A DNA stretch of 14,281 bases from JBFLVQ01 sp040758525 (GTDB lineage Bacteria > Acidobacteriota > Blastocatellia > Chloracidobacteriales > JADJPF01), in contig JBFLVQ010000179.1 of NCBI GenBank assembly GCA_040758525.1, positions 1-14,281 on the forward strand. Reading direction: 5' to 3'. Position numbers and translations under genes: made by a program. Below, in pieces: positions 8,701 to 14,279 of this stretch. The number at the start of each line of letters is the position of its first letter. Within the stretch, counting starts at the first letter, position 1. A model generated the notes under the pieces. That model was not told the origin of the DNA, searched no databases, and saw only the letters and a list, made by a program, of their open reading frames with translations.

Positions 8701-9360
8701 CGCTACTGGGAAGGGGCTAGGCCGCTGCTCAATAGCCGTACGTAAAGCTGTAATCGCCTCTTCGGTCTGACCAGTTTGGAAGAGGACTTTGCCTAATTCG
8801 TAATAACTCTCTGGATTTGAACCTTTACGCTGATTAATCGCGGTACGGAAGGCCTCAATGGCGGCATTCAGTTCACCTTTGCGCGCTAATACCAGACCAA
8901 GATTATGATAAGCCTTAGGAAAATCTCCTTGTCGTTGTTCGATTGCTTTGCGGTGTGCAACTGCCGCTTCATCAAGATTACCTGTACGCATCAAAGAGAG
9001 ACCCAGATTGTGATAGGCCCAAGCATGTACACCATCGCGTTGCTCGATCGCAGCACGATAGGCCGAGATCGACTCATTGATCAGTCCCTTGCGGGAGAGC
9101 GCTAAGCCCAGATGATAATAGCTCTCGGGGTTGCGCGCCTGTTGTTCGATGGAAGTACGATAGGCAGAGATGGCAGAATCTAAGTCTCCTAGATCTGAGA
9201 GCGCACGTCCCAGATTGAAGAACGCTTTGGCAAATTGGCCGCTGCGCAACTCGATCGCTTTCTGGTAAGCTTCTACCGCTTCGGTAAACTCACCCTTGTT
9301 GTAGTGGCCCAATCCTTTTTCCAAATATTTTTGTGCTGTATTGGCGGTTACTCTTTTCAC
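5725..9360 (-). CDS. Giant TPR-repeat protein (33 tandem TPR units)
   Basis: The 1211-aa protein is almost all tetratricopeptide repeats. I count 33 consecutive units between about residues 10 and 1145, each following the pattern P-x-A-[YH]-x-x-L-G-x-[AV]-L-x-x-x-G-x-[LI]-x-x-A-I-x-x-[FY]-R-x-A-I-x-Q. Units are 34, 35 or 36 residues long; longer ones carry an extra residue in the turn (EQRKGDFP against QQPDFP). A roughly 65-residue charged, probably disordered tail (about 1146-1211) follows. No signal peptide, membrane helix or enzymatic domain is visible, so a cytoplasmic scaffold is the best reading. Such an array would form a superhelix of about four turns. The start is GTG at 9360 with GAGGT 8 nt upstream; no ATG lies nearby in frame. 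It stands alone, with its own promoter upstream and a hairpin downstream. Partners are unknown. Confidence 0.92.
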   Translation of the reverse strand: MKRVTANTAQKYLEKGLGHYNKGEFTEAVEAYQKAIELRSGQFAKAFFNLGRALSDLGDLDSAISAYRTSIEQQARNPESYYHLGLALSRKGLINESISAYRAAIEQRDGVHAWAYHNLGLSLMRTGNLDEAAVAHRKAIEQRQGDFPKAYHNLGLVLARKGELNAAIEAFRTAINQRKGSNPESYYELGKVLFQTGQTEEAITALRTAIEQRPSPFPVAHAELGKALFSAGHIEESVQELTTSLQLQPENPEGHHELGRALLRKGALDEAITELRTAIEQSEEKFPWAYHNLGEAYFAKGELDAAIECYRTAITQSERYPRAYYDLGRVLYSKGQLEEAAAAFRLAIEQRGGNFAEAYYELGRTFVVKEEIDSAIEAFRAAVAQQHNFPDAHNELGMVLYRQGRLEDSVAAFRTAIQLRGGDFAKAHQNLGLALYDAGHLKEAIDAFRAAINYQPVYPKAFRNLGRALYASGLLDDAVNAFVTAIEQRKGDYAESYHDLGLAYFSKGELDQAVESYKRAIQQRPDGRYPEAYYSLGTAFNAKNELENAAQAHRTAIAQMNGIYPEAHYSLGLVLMQQDKLDEASQVFRRAIEQQPIFPSAYYSLGLTLHKAARLEEAIQEFRNSIRQNPNLPWTHYRLGRALYEIGDLENSIEELQQAVRLQPDFPEAYCDLGRAYYDKGDLNAAITTYRTALQQLGDLPEALHGLGRALADSGELKQAIAHYKQAITAKGTFPEAYHDLGRTLYEIGDVNGAIESYRKALEQSNRFPEAHHDLGVALADIGMIDEAVIEFQSSVRQQPGNFPSAYHNLGTALFELGRIDEAIEAFRAAVVQSQGRCPMSHYNLGNALYEQGDIDNALNEYRLAIEQQPDFPDAHRNLGNALARKGALEAARTHYQIAIQQGDTNPDAYHDLGLVYYGKGQLQEAADSFRQALKSHNGDDPGTHRSLGLVLYERGDVEGAMAEFRVAIDQRKGEFPEAHHDLGRVLFDCGQSDQAIGEYRTAIDQRKGHFPKAHYNLGRALTATGKYTEAIKEFRLAIEQHSSAFPEAYFHLGMLLAREGALEDSISCYHTAIEQRQGIYPEAYHRLGLALSRTGDINSAITAYRRAIEQRHGNFHEAHQDLGRALYRKGDLTAANEEYSIAVRQRTGQETNATLSPSDNTVRDTQELTAELESGLRQATPVFNTGVEEKGGGERARRKAPKDAPEQANI
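5915..9330 (-). repeat. 33 tandem TPR-coding units of 102-108 bp
   Basis: The coding sequence repeats every 102, 105 or 108 bp. The protein pattern is strongly kept while the DNA copies have diverged, so this is an old array rather than a fresh expansion. Short DNA blocks such as ttgcgttgatcaatag recur only between some units (for example near 6339 and 6444), hinting at occasional local duplication or conversion. Confidence 0.85.
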
Positions 9361-9368
9361 GGTTTTTT

Positions 9369-9373
9369 ACCTC
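9369..9373 (-). promoter_or_regulatory. Ribosome binding site supporting the GTG start of the TPR gene
   Basis: GAGGT on the minus strand lies 8 nt before the GTG at 9360. It supports this non-ATG start, since no other in-frame start is close. Confidence 0.6.
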
Positions 9374-9399
9374 AAAAGTGACGGATCAAAAAGCACAGA

Positions 9400-9455
9400 C
9401 CCGGTATTTTAGTTCCCACGAACTGACAAAGAAGCTAATTGCTGATAATACCCGG
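9400..9455 (-). promoter_or_regulatory. Nested inverted repeats in the TPR-gene leader
   Basis: On the minus strand ccgggtatt (9455-9447) can pair with aataccggg (9408-9400), 8 of 9 positions, and encloses a smaller hairpin agttc-N4-gaact (9411-9424). If the promoter at 9530-9557 is right, this folds in the 5' leader about 40 nt before the start codon. It resembles no riboswitch I know. Confidence 0.3.
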
Positions 9456-9529
9456 CAAGAGAAGATTAAGGTGGTAAAGGTATCCTGAAAACTGCTCGGC
9501 TCGCTATTAACGGCTCTAACCTTCTTCAG

Positions 9530-9557
9530 ATTATAGCGGTTATGATCAACTAATCAA
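9530..9557 (-). promoter_or_regulatory. Candidate promoter of the TPR gene
   Basis: TTGATT (9557-9552), a 16-nt spacer and a perfect TATAAT (9535-9530) on the minus strand. Transcription would start near 9523, leaving a leader of about 160 nt before the GTG. The gap also separates the TPR gene from the CPBP gene upstream; I see no clear terminator for the latter. Confidence 0.5.
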
Positions 9558-9598
9558 GTATAAAAACAACAATTCAGCCTTACAAACGATAGCCAGCA

Positions 9599-10288
9599 CT
9601 ACTTGAGCAGATAGTTATAGCCAACTACCATATTAGGAAGCAGCCATTTGGGCATTACATTGGCAAACAGTGTGCTTAGTAAGCCATGGGAAAGCGCGAT
9701 CGCATAGAGATTAGGAGCGCGTTGATAAGATCTTGCCCACATATAACCGGCTACTGCGGTAGCAATTGTGAGCAGAGGATTGGGTAGATGCACAGCTGCA
9801 AAGATAACTGCGGTTAGCGCGGCACTCTTCACGCCCGGTCCAAAGATAATCTGTAGACGGCGATTGACAAAACTTTGCGTGATATATTGTTGGAAGAGCG
9901 CCCAGACTGGTATGCCAGCTAACTGTAGGAAGAATTTGCGTTGCAAATGCAGCGTACCAAGTGTCAATCCTATCACTACCAGCAAGACAGCCAGACAGGC
10001 TACTGGCAAAGCCAGTTCTGCAAAAGCACGGCCAATATTCTTGCCACCCAGCCCCAGATCATCAAGCGATTCGCCATAACTGATATGAGACATAATCATT
10101 AGACCAAACGCCCAAGTAAGCACAGTGGCACCACTATAGAAACGCGCTCCGCCGCCAGTACGTGGCACTACCCAGGTCATCATTAAGACAAAGCCCACTA
10201 GCAGTATCACCTCTGTAGCTGCACAGAGTCGATCAAGCATATCGATGCGCGATCTCTTAGATCGCATTTCTTTCGTTAAACAACTCAT
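9599..10288 (-). CDS. CPBP (Abi)-family membrane protein with degenerate first motif
   Basis: A 229-aa multi-pass membrane protein. Hydrophobic stretches lie at about residues 25-41, 52-68, 90-112, 120-137, 155-167, 172-185 and 195-210. The C-terminal half matches the CPBP/Rce1-like fold (PF02517 type): WALFQQYITQSFVNRR (129-144) sits where EExxxR is expected, FAAVH (163-167) is the FxxxH motif, and LSHGLLSTLF (199-208) supplies the third histidine. The two glutamates and the arginine of motif 1 are all glutamine (QQxxxQ), so proteolytic activity is doubtful, although a QQ-type subgroup may exist. The ATG at 10288 has GAAGG 8 nt upstream; a second ATG lies at codon 8. It starts 18 bp after the M28 stop, so the two genes are probably co-transcribed. 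CPBP proteins act in CAAX processing, bacteriocin immunity or as chaperone-like membrane factors; the role here is unknown. Confidence 0.82.
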   Translation of the reverse strand: MSCLTKEMRSKRSRIDMLDRLCAATEVILLVGFVLMMTWVVPRTGGGARFYSGATVLTWAFGLMIMSHISYGESLDDLGLGGKNIGRAFAELALPVACLAVLLVVIGLTLGTLHLQRKFFLQLAGIPVWALFQQYITQSFVNRRLQIIFGPGVKSAALTAVIFAAVHLPNPLLTIATAVAGYMWARSYQRAPNLYAIALSHGLLSTLFANVMPKWLLPNMVVGYNYLLK

Positions 10289-10306
10289 ACCCTAAACCTT
10301 CAATTG

Positions 10307-11938
10307 CTATTTTTTCTGTACCCGATCTGTCACCAAACGGTGATCTAGGTTGGCGACCCGCCAGGCTGTTGCATAGATCAGACGAGTAATCCGTACCATC
10401 TTCTCAAAGTCTATTTTATCAACGGTATCGGTGGGCTTATGATAATCTGCGTGTATACCTGTAAAGTAGAAGATTACCGGAATTCCCTTGCGTCCATAGT
10501 TGTAATGATCGCTACGATAGTAGAGCTTTAACGGATGATCCTCGCTGTTATAAGCATAGTCTAAGCGTAGATTAGTCAATTCTTGATTGGTCTGCTCACT
10601 GATCTGATGTAGCTCACTACTGTGCTTGTCTGAACCGATCAAGTAGATAGAGTCTTTATCTGTCAGGCCACTATCTTGCGGTGAGTTGCGACCAGCTACA
10701 CGGCTACGTCCAATCATATCTACATTCAGATTGGCCACGATCGATTCTAGCGGCACAAGCGGCTCAACATTGGTGAAATAGCGCGAGCCATACAATCCCA
10801 ACTCTTCTCCAGTATGAAAGACAATTAAAACCGATCGTTTTGGCCGTGGCCCTTGGGTAAACGCGCGTGCGATCGCAAGCACTGCAGAAGTCCCAGAACC
10901 ATCATCATCTGCGCCATGGTAGACGATCTCCCCTTTACTCTTAAGGTGATCATAATGAGCACTAAGCAATATGTACTCATTTTTCAGCTTAGCATCACTA
11001 CCTTCATAGATCCCTACGACATTCTGTGCTTGTTGGCGTATCTCTTGTATTACGACCTGTAACTTGAGCTGAACCGGTAGCGGGCTTGGTTTAAGTGGCT
11101 CGCCAGCAACCGATGCTTTAACAAAGGTCTCAAGTTGTAAGTCGATGGAACTAAGTAGCCGCTCGGCTACTGTGGGACTGATATAGACATATGGCAAAGC
11201 CGGCATCTGTTCATCATTCTCGTCGCGCTTGCTGGTCTGTTCGCCAATCATCTTTAATCGATCTTCATCTTCTTCAACTAAATCGTATGGTCCCCAAGGC
11301 ACACCATTTATCTGAGCAGGTAGATAGAGCGCAGCCTGCGCTCCATGCGCCGCCGCTGCGGCTAAACCCTGTTCTACTTCATCTAATGCAGTAGTTTGTA
11401 AACTGGTTGGCCGACCTAATGCAATTAATACAATTTTGTCTTTTACATCCAGTCCAGCATAGTTGTCATAACCTTTTTTAGGTGCCGAGATGCCATAGCC
11501 AACAAAGACCGCTTCGGCCTTGAGATTGAGTGCGGTTGGATAAGGAACAAAAAAATCCTCGCCAAAAAGAAACTCCTTCGTGGCTTTGGTATCACTCACT
11601 TCTAAGCGGGAAGTTTTGCGATCTAGGATGTTGAGGGCAAAATCTATACGCTGCAGGTAACCACCATCACGGGCGCCACCCCTATACCCAAACGACTCTA
11701 GTTGCGAGGCAAGATAACGGGCTGCAATACGGTTGCCAGTGCTAAAGGTGTAACGACCACCCAATTCATGCGAAGCAAGAAATGATAGATGCATACGTAA
11801 ATCGCGGGCGCTAATACTGGCCATCCCTTCTGAGGGTACGAGCGGTAGATTGAACGCACCAACAGTTGCACTTGCCGCGATTAGCGCGAAAAATAATATT
11901 GATATTAATATAGGTTTGCTAGCTCTTTTTACTTCCAC
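10307..11938 (-). CDS. Exported M28-family zinc peptidase with PA-type insert
   Basis: From the GTG at 11938 the product is 543 aa. It starts MEVKRASKP followed by a hydrophobic stretch (about 9-29), a good Sec signal peptide or anchor, so the enzyme acts in the periplasm, at the membrane or outside. A PA-like domain fits about residues 125-290 (VFVGYGISAPKKGYDNYAGLD). The M28 domain (about 305-530) has the full co-catalytic zinc set: H328 in SAHYDHL, an aspartate in GADDDGSGT (about 344), catalytic E378 and ligand E379 in HTGEELGLYG, D407 in NVDMIGR, and H500 in YHKPTDT. The family removes N-terminal amino acids or hydrolyses small peptides. Start choice: the frame stays open to a TTG at 12019, but that codon overlaps a candidate -35 box, and only the GTG at 11938 has a strong ribosome site (GAGG, 5 nt away) and a normal signal peptide. 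An ATG at 11971 is the alternative. The CPBP gene follows by 18 bp. Confidence 0.9.
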   Translation of the reverse strand: MEVKRASKPILISILFFALIAASATVGAFNLPLVPSEGMASISARDLRMHLSFLASHELGGRYTFSTGNRIAARYLASQLESFGYRGGARDGGYLQRIDFALNILDRKTSRLEVSDTKATKEFLFGEDFFVPYPTALNLKAEAVFVGYGISAPKKGYDNYAGLDVKDKIVLIALGRPTSLQTTALDEVEQGLAAAAAHGAQAALYLPAQINGVPWGPYDLVEEDEDRLKMIGEQTSKRDENDEQMPALPYVYISPTVAERLLSSIDLQLETFVKASVAGEPLKPSPLPVQLKLQVVIQEIRQQAQNVVGIYEGSDAKLKNEYILLSAHYDHLKSKGEIVYHGADDDGSGTSAVLAIARAFTQGPRPKRSVLIVFHTGEELGLYGSRYFTNVEPLVPLESIVANLNVDMIGRSRVAGRNSPQDSGLTDKDSIYLIGSDKHSSELHQISEQTNQELTNLRLDYAYNSEDHPLKLYYRSDHYNYGRKGIPVIFYFTGIHADYHKPTDTVDKIDFEKMVRITRLIYATAWRVANLDHRLVTDRVQKK

Positions 11939-11943
11939 TTTTA

Positions 11944-11947
11944 CCTC
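11944..11947 (-). promoter_or_regulatory. Ribosome binding site supporting the GTG start of the M28 gene
   Basis: GAGG on the minus strand, 5 nt before the GTG at 11938. The TTG at 12019 and the ATG at 11971 have no comparable site. Confidence 0.55.
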
Positions 11948-11989
11948 ACAGCTTTTTGCTAAATCGATCATATTGGTTGCTACTTCTTG

Positions 11990-12019
11990 ATGATAGATGA
12001 TGGCACGGTCAACTGACAA
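11990..12019 (-). promoter_or_regulatory. Candidate promoter of the M28-CPBP unit
   Basis: TTGTCA (12019-12014), an 18-nt spacer and TATCAT (11995-11990), each 5 of 6 to consensus, on the minus strand. Transcription would begin near 11983, giving a leader of about 45 nt for a GTG start at 11938. Confidence 0.45.
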
Positions 12020-12077
12020 TGTTAGCCGCTAATAAGAGAGAAAAATTTTTACTTCTGCATCTGTTTAGCAAATTGAA

Positions 12078-12106
12078 TTGACAGCCTGCAACCCACCTCT
12101 TACAGT
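12078..12106 (+). promoter_or_regulatory. Candidate promoter of the DUF4388/J-domain gene
   Basis: A perfect TTGACA at 12078-12083 is followed after 17 nt by TACAGT (12101-12106, 4 of 6). The 16-bp direct repeats at 12119-12158 would then lie in the leader just after the start point. A TATAAC-like alternative -10 lies a few bases further on. Confidence 0.45.
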
Positions 12107-12118
12107 TATAGATATAAC

Positions 12119-12158
12119 CGTCTGTCGAGCTAAAAATATTATCGTCTGTCGAGCTAAA
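12119..12158 (+). repeat. 16-bp perfect direct repeat upstream of the DUF4388/J-domain gene
   Basis: CGTCTGTCGAGCTAAA occurs at 12119-12134 and again at 12143-12158, 24 bp apart start to start, with an AT-rich spacer. The second copy runs into the ribosome site GGAAGG (12159-12164) of the gene at 12169. The position suits an operator or an RNA-level control element. Confidence 0.75.
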
Positions 12159-12168
12159 GGAAGGACAC

Positions 12169-14082
12169 ATGAGAGGGCAACTTTCGGAGCGACCTTTTGG
12201 TGAGGTTCTCGGAGATCTTTATCGTACACGTGCCAATGGCATATTAACTGTCAATCGCGAAAAACAGACCAAGGCAATCTTTATTGAGGATGGCAATCCT
12301 GTCTACGCGATTAGCAATACGGCAGAAGATCAATTAGGTAATCGATTGGTGCGAGACGGACGTTTAGGCTCAGAACAGCTCAGTCAATTTGGTAGTGGCC
12401 TGAACGCACAAGAGCTTAGTCAGAAATTAAGCGAAAGTGGGCTGATCAGCAATCCTGATCTTGATAATTACCAGCAACAGCTTATAAGTGATATCATTTT
12501 ATCTATATTTGATTGGCCAAACGGAGAATATAGCTTTGAGAAACGTGAGCGGGCGCGCCTAACTACCAATATCAAACTGCATCAGTCAGCGCCAAACCTG
12601 ATCCTTCCCAAAGTGCGCAATATTCAGAATGAGGCGATTATACGCGCCCCTTTTAACAACCCTAACCGTACCATTAAGCCATTTGCTAACACTCCTCAAG
12701 CACTTAATGATGCACCCTTAGAACCTATGGAAGGCTATGTCCTCTCTCGTATTACTGAACCACTTAATATACAGACCGCATTATCACTAACCGGACTGCC
12801 TGAACAACAGGCACTACGTTGTCTCTATACCCTTTATGCTGCCGGTTTTCTGGAACTTGAGGGAGGGACAAACCAGGCTGCCAAATCGGCGCCACGCGCT
12901 AGTATCCCTACAGTAGCAAAAACGTCTGGACCTTTAGCTAGCAAAACTGCCCAGCCTGCAGAAGAGGAGTTTAATGAGGCGAAATTCACACAAGAAGTCA
13001 ACCGTATGCTTGCCTTCTTTGCTAGTGCAGATCTTTATGAAGTGTTGGGAGTGACGCGCCGTGCCAATGAAGCGGATATCAAAAAAGCCTATTATCAGCT
13101 TGCCAAAAAATACCATCCAGACCGTATCCATAAGGATGGTTCTCCAGAACTGAAGGCCAGTCTAGAAAAGGTCTTTGCCAAAATCACCGAGGCCTATGAA
13201 CGCCTAAAGAATCCTGAGCAGCGGCAACGCTATGATGATCAGATACGTGGTAAACCAGAAAGATCCTCTCCTCTACCCTCTACGGTTCCACGTACATCTA
13301 CACCGCCACCACGTACATCTACGCCAACACCTTCGGCACCAGCAGCGACACGGCCCAGTGCTCCTACACAACCAACTAGTGGTCCAGCGGCACGTCCTGT
13401 CCAACCTACACCAACAGCAGCCCCCAATCCCACTATACAACCCACACCTACTGTACAGCCCACACCGGCTGTGCAATCCACTCCTGCGGCTTCCAGTCCT
13501 GCGGTAGCACAAAAACCACAAACCCCTATGGCGGCTTCTAGGGCTACTGGCACAGTTACCTCAGGTGCCAAACCAGCGCCAACACCCGAAATGGGAGAGA
13601 TGCACTATGCCCATGGTAAACAGGCAATGGATCGCCAGGATTATGTACGGGCTGCTTATCTACTGCGTGAGGCGGTTAATATCAACCCCAATAATACCCA
13701 ATACCGTTCAACATTAGTACAGATCTTAATAAAGAATTCCAAGTGGCACAAAGAGGCCGAAGACCATCTGGTTAAATTGATCGAAGCCGAACCTTTTAAT
13801 GGTAATTTCCATGCTATGCTCGGTCTGCTCTATAAAGAAGGCGGTCTACAAAAGAAAGCGGTCGCCAAATTCAAAGAAGCTCTTTCAGTTGATGGAAAAA
13901 ACAGGCTTGCCCGTCGAGAATTGATCGAGATGGGTGAGCTTAAGGCGGACAAGAAAGGTTCTGCGGAAGTAGCGGCAGGAGGTCTAGGAGAAAGATTCCG
14001 TGCGCTTCCACCCACAATTCAATATGCCATTATCGGGGGCGGGTTGCTCTTGATCATAATGCTGCTCTACACACAGCTTTGA
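12169..14082 (+). CDS. DUF4388 (PATAN) - J-domain - TPR protein with C-terminal membrane anchor
   Basis: 637 aa. Residues 1-125 are a DUF4388/PATAN domain (RANGILTVNREKQTKAIFIE, then GNRLVRDGRL and a DIILSIFDWPNGEYSFE ending). Residues about 187-231 form a winged-helix-like segment (ITEPLNIQTALSLTGL...LYAAGFLELE). A J-domain follows at about 287-358 with an intact HPD (316-318, KKYHPDR) and the end YERLKNPEQRQRYD, so it should stimulate an Hsp70 partner. A P/T/A-rich linker (about 363-475) leads to TPR-like helices (about 480-590) and a single TM helix at about 615-634, two or three residues before the end. With no signal peptide this predicts a tail-anchored protein facing the cytoplasm. The ATG has GGAAGG 4 nt upstream. 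It is divergent from the M28 gene. The stop overlaps the presumed end of a mobile element, so the original C-terminus may have been longer. DUF4388-J-TPR proteins occur in Myxococcota and Acidobacteriota, mostly without known function. Confidence 0.9.
   Translation: MRGQLSERPFGEVLGDLYRTRANGILTVNREKQTKAIFIEDGNPVYAISNTAEDQLGNRLVRDGRLGSEQLSQFGSGLNAQELSQKLSESGLISNPDLDNYQQQLISDIILSIFDWPNGEYSFEKRERARLTTNIKLHQSAPNLILPKVRNIQNEAIIRAPFNNPNRTIKPFANTPQALNDAPLEPMEGYVLSRITEPLNIQTALSLTGLPEQQALRCLYTLYAAGFLELEGGTNQAAKSAPRASIPTVAKTSGPLASKTAQPAEEEFNEAKFTQEVNRMLAFFASADLYEVLGVTRRANEADIKKAYYQLAKKYHPDRIHKDGSPELKASLEKVFAKITEAYERLKNPEQRQRYDDQIRGKPERSSPLPSTVPRTSTPPPRTSTPTPSAPAATRPSAPTQPTSGPAARPVQPTPTAAPNPTIQPTPTVQPTPAVQSTPAASSPAVAQKPQTPMAASRATGTVTSGAKPAPTPEMGEMHYAHGKQAMDRQDYVRAAYLLREAVNINPNNTQYRSTLVQILIKNSKWHKEAEDHLVKLIEAEPFNGNFHAMLGLLYKEGGLQKKAVAKFKEALSVDGKNRLARRELIEMGELKADKKGSAEVAAGGLGERFRALPPTIQYAIIGGGLLLIIMLLYTQL
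13261..13570 (+). repeat. Low-complexity P/T/A-rich linker coding sequence
   Basis: C-rich imprecise repeats encode PTP/PTPxxQ units, for example QPTPTVQPTPAVQSTP. At the DNA level ccacgtacatctac is present twice, at 13288-13301 and 13309-13322 (21-bp period). It joins the J-domain to the TPR part and is likely variable in length among relatives. Confidence 0.75.
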
Positions 14083-14230
14083 CCTCCTCACCCTAGCTTC
14101 AGCTAGGGGATTCCTTTGTGTGGCTACCAAGATCAAGCCGTTGCTGACACAAAAGAATGTGGCAACCTCTTAGCAGAGGATTCCACCGGTTCACCCTTCA
14201 ACAGCCTAGCCAACGCCAAGCCTACGGGCG
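14079..14230 (-). ncRNA. Predicted omega-RNA (reRNA) scaffold of the TnpB element
   Basis: In IS200/IS605 elements the guide RNA of TnpB is made from the 3' part of tnpB plus the right end and continues into flanking DNA, which forms the guide. Here the segment has three possible stems: 14091-14097/14102-14108, 14166-14170/14175-14179, and 14115-14121/14147-14153 (tttgtgt with acacaaa). The guide would start at about 14078 and run left on the minus strand into the DUF4388/J gene. The 5' limit given is approximate. Confidence 0.5.
14091..14108. repeat. Perfect palindromic hairpin of the element end
   Basis: ccctagc and gctaggg form a 7-bp stem around the loop ttca. It probably serves as the transposase-recognised subterminal hairpin and as the last stem of the omega-RNA. 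Confidence 0.75.
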
Positions 14231-14279
14231 CACAGACGGGTAGCCCACCCGCCTGCAAGAGTTTTTCTACCCCTCTTGC
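14133..14279 (-). CDS. tnpB: Probable TnpB, C-terminal 48 residues (partial)
   Basis: An open frame runs from the window edge to a TGA at 14135-14133 on the minus strand. It encodes a tail containing LLQAGGLPVCAPVG and then KGEPVESSAKRLP. This fits the variable C-terminal extension of many TnpB/OrfB proteins (an AxGxxVxxxG-like stretch after the last RuvC motif, then a K/E/P-rich tail), placed just before the element's hairpin end as usual. The RuvC and zinc-finger residues lie outside the window, so whether the nuclease is intact cannot be judged. TnpB is an RNA-guided DNA nuclease that keeps IS200/IS605 elements at their sites. The other two frames have stops or no such similarity. Confidence 0.55.
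   Translation of the reverse strand, partial: ARGVEKLLQAGGLPVCAPVGLALARLLKGEPVESSAKRLPHSFVSATA

Noticed and set aside
5915..9330. Regular repeats of about 102-108 bp considered as CRISPR or satellite DNA
   Set aside because: The repeats code continuously for TPR units, differ in DNA sequence and have no constant repeat/spacer structure.
9411..9424. AGTTC-N4-GAACT, resembling a LexA box
   Set aside because: The half-sites are in the order GTTC...GAAC, the reverse of the known GAAC-N4-GTTC box, and the gene is not an SOS-type gene.
9696..10876. Two GCGATCGC octamers (9696-9703, 10869-10876), like cyanobacterial HIP1
   Set aside because: Both lie within coding sequence, and two copies are too few to suggest a cyanobacterium when the gene content points elsewhere.
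13239..13571. Open frames on the minus strand opposite the P/T-rich linker
   Set aside because: They are by-products of the C-rich low-complexity coding strand and give G/V/C-rich translations without ribosome sites.
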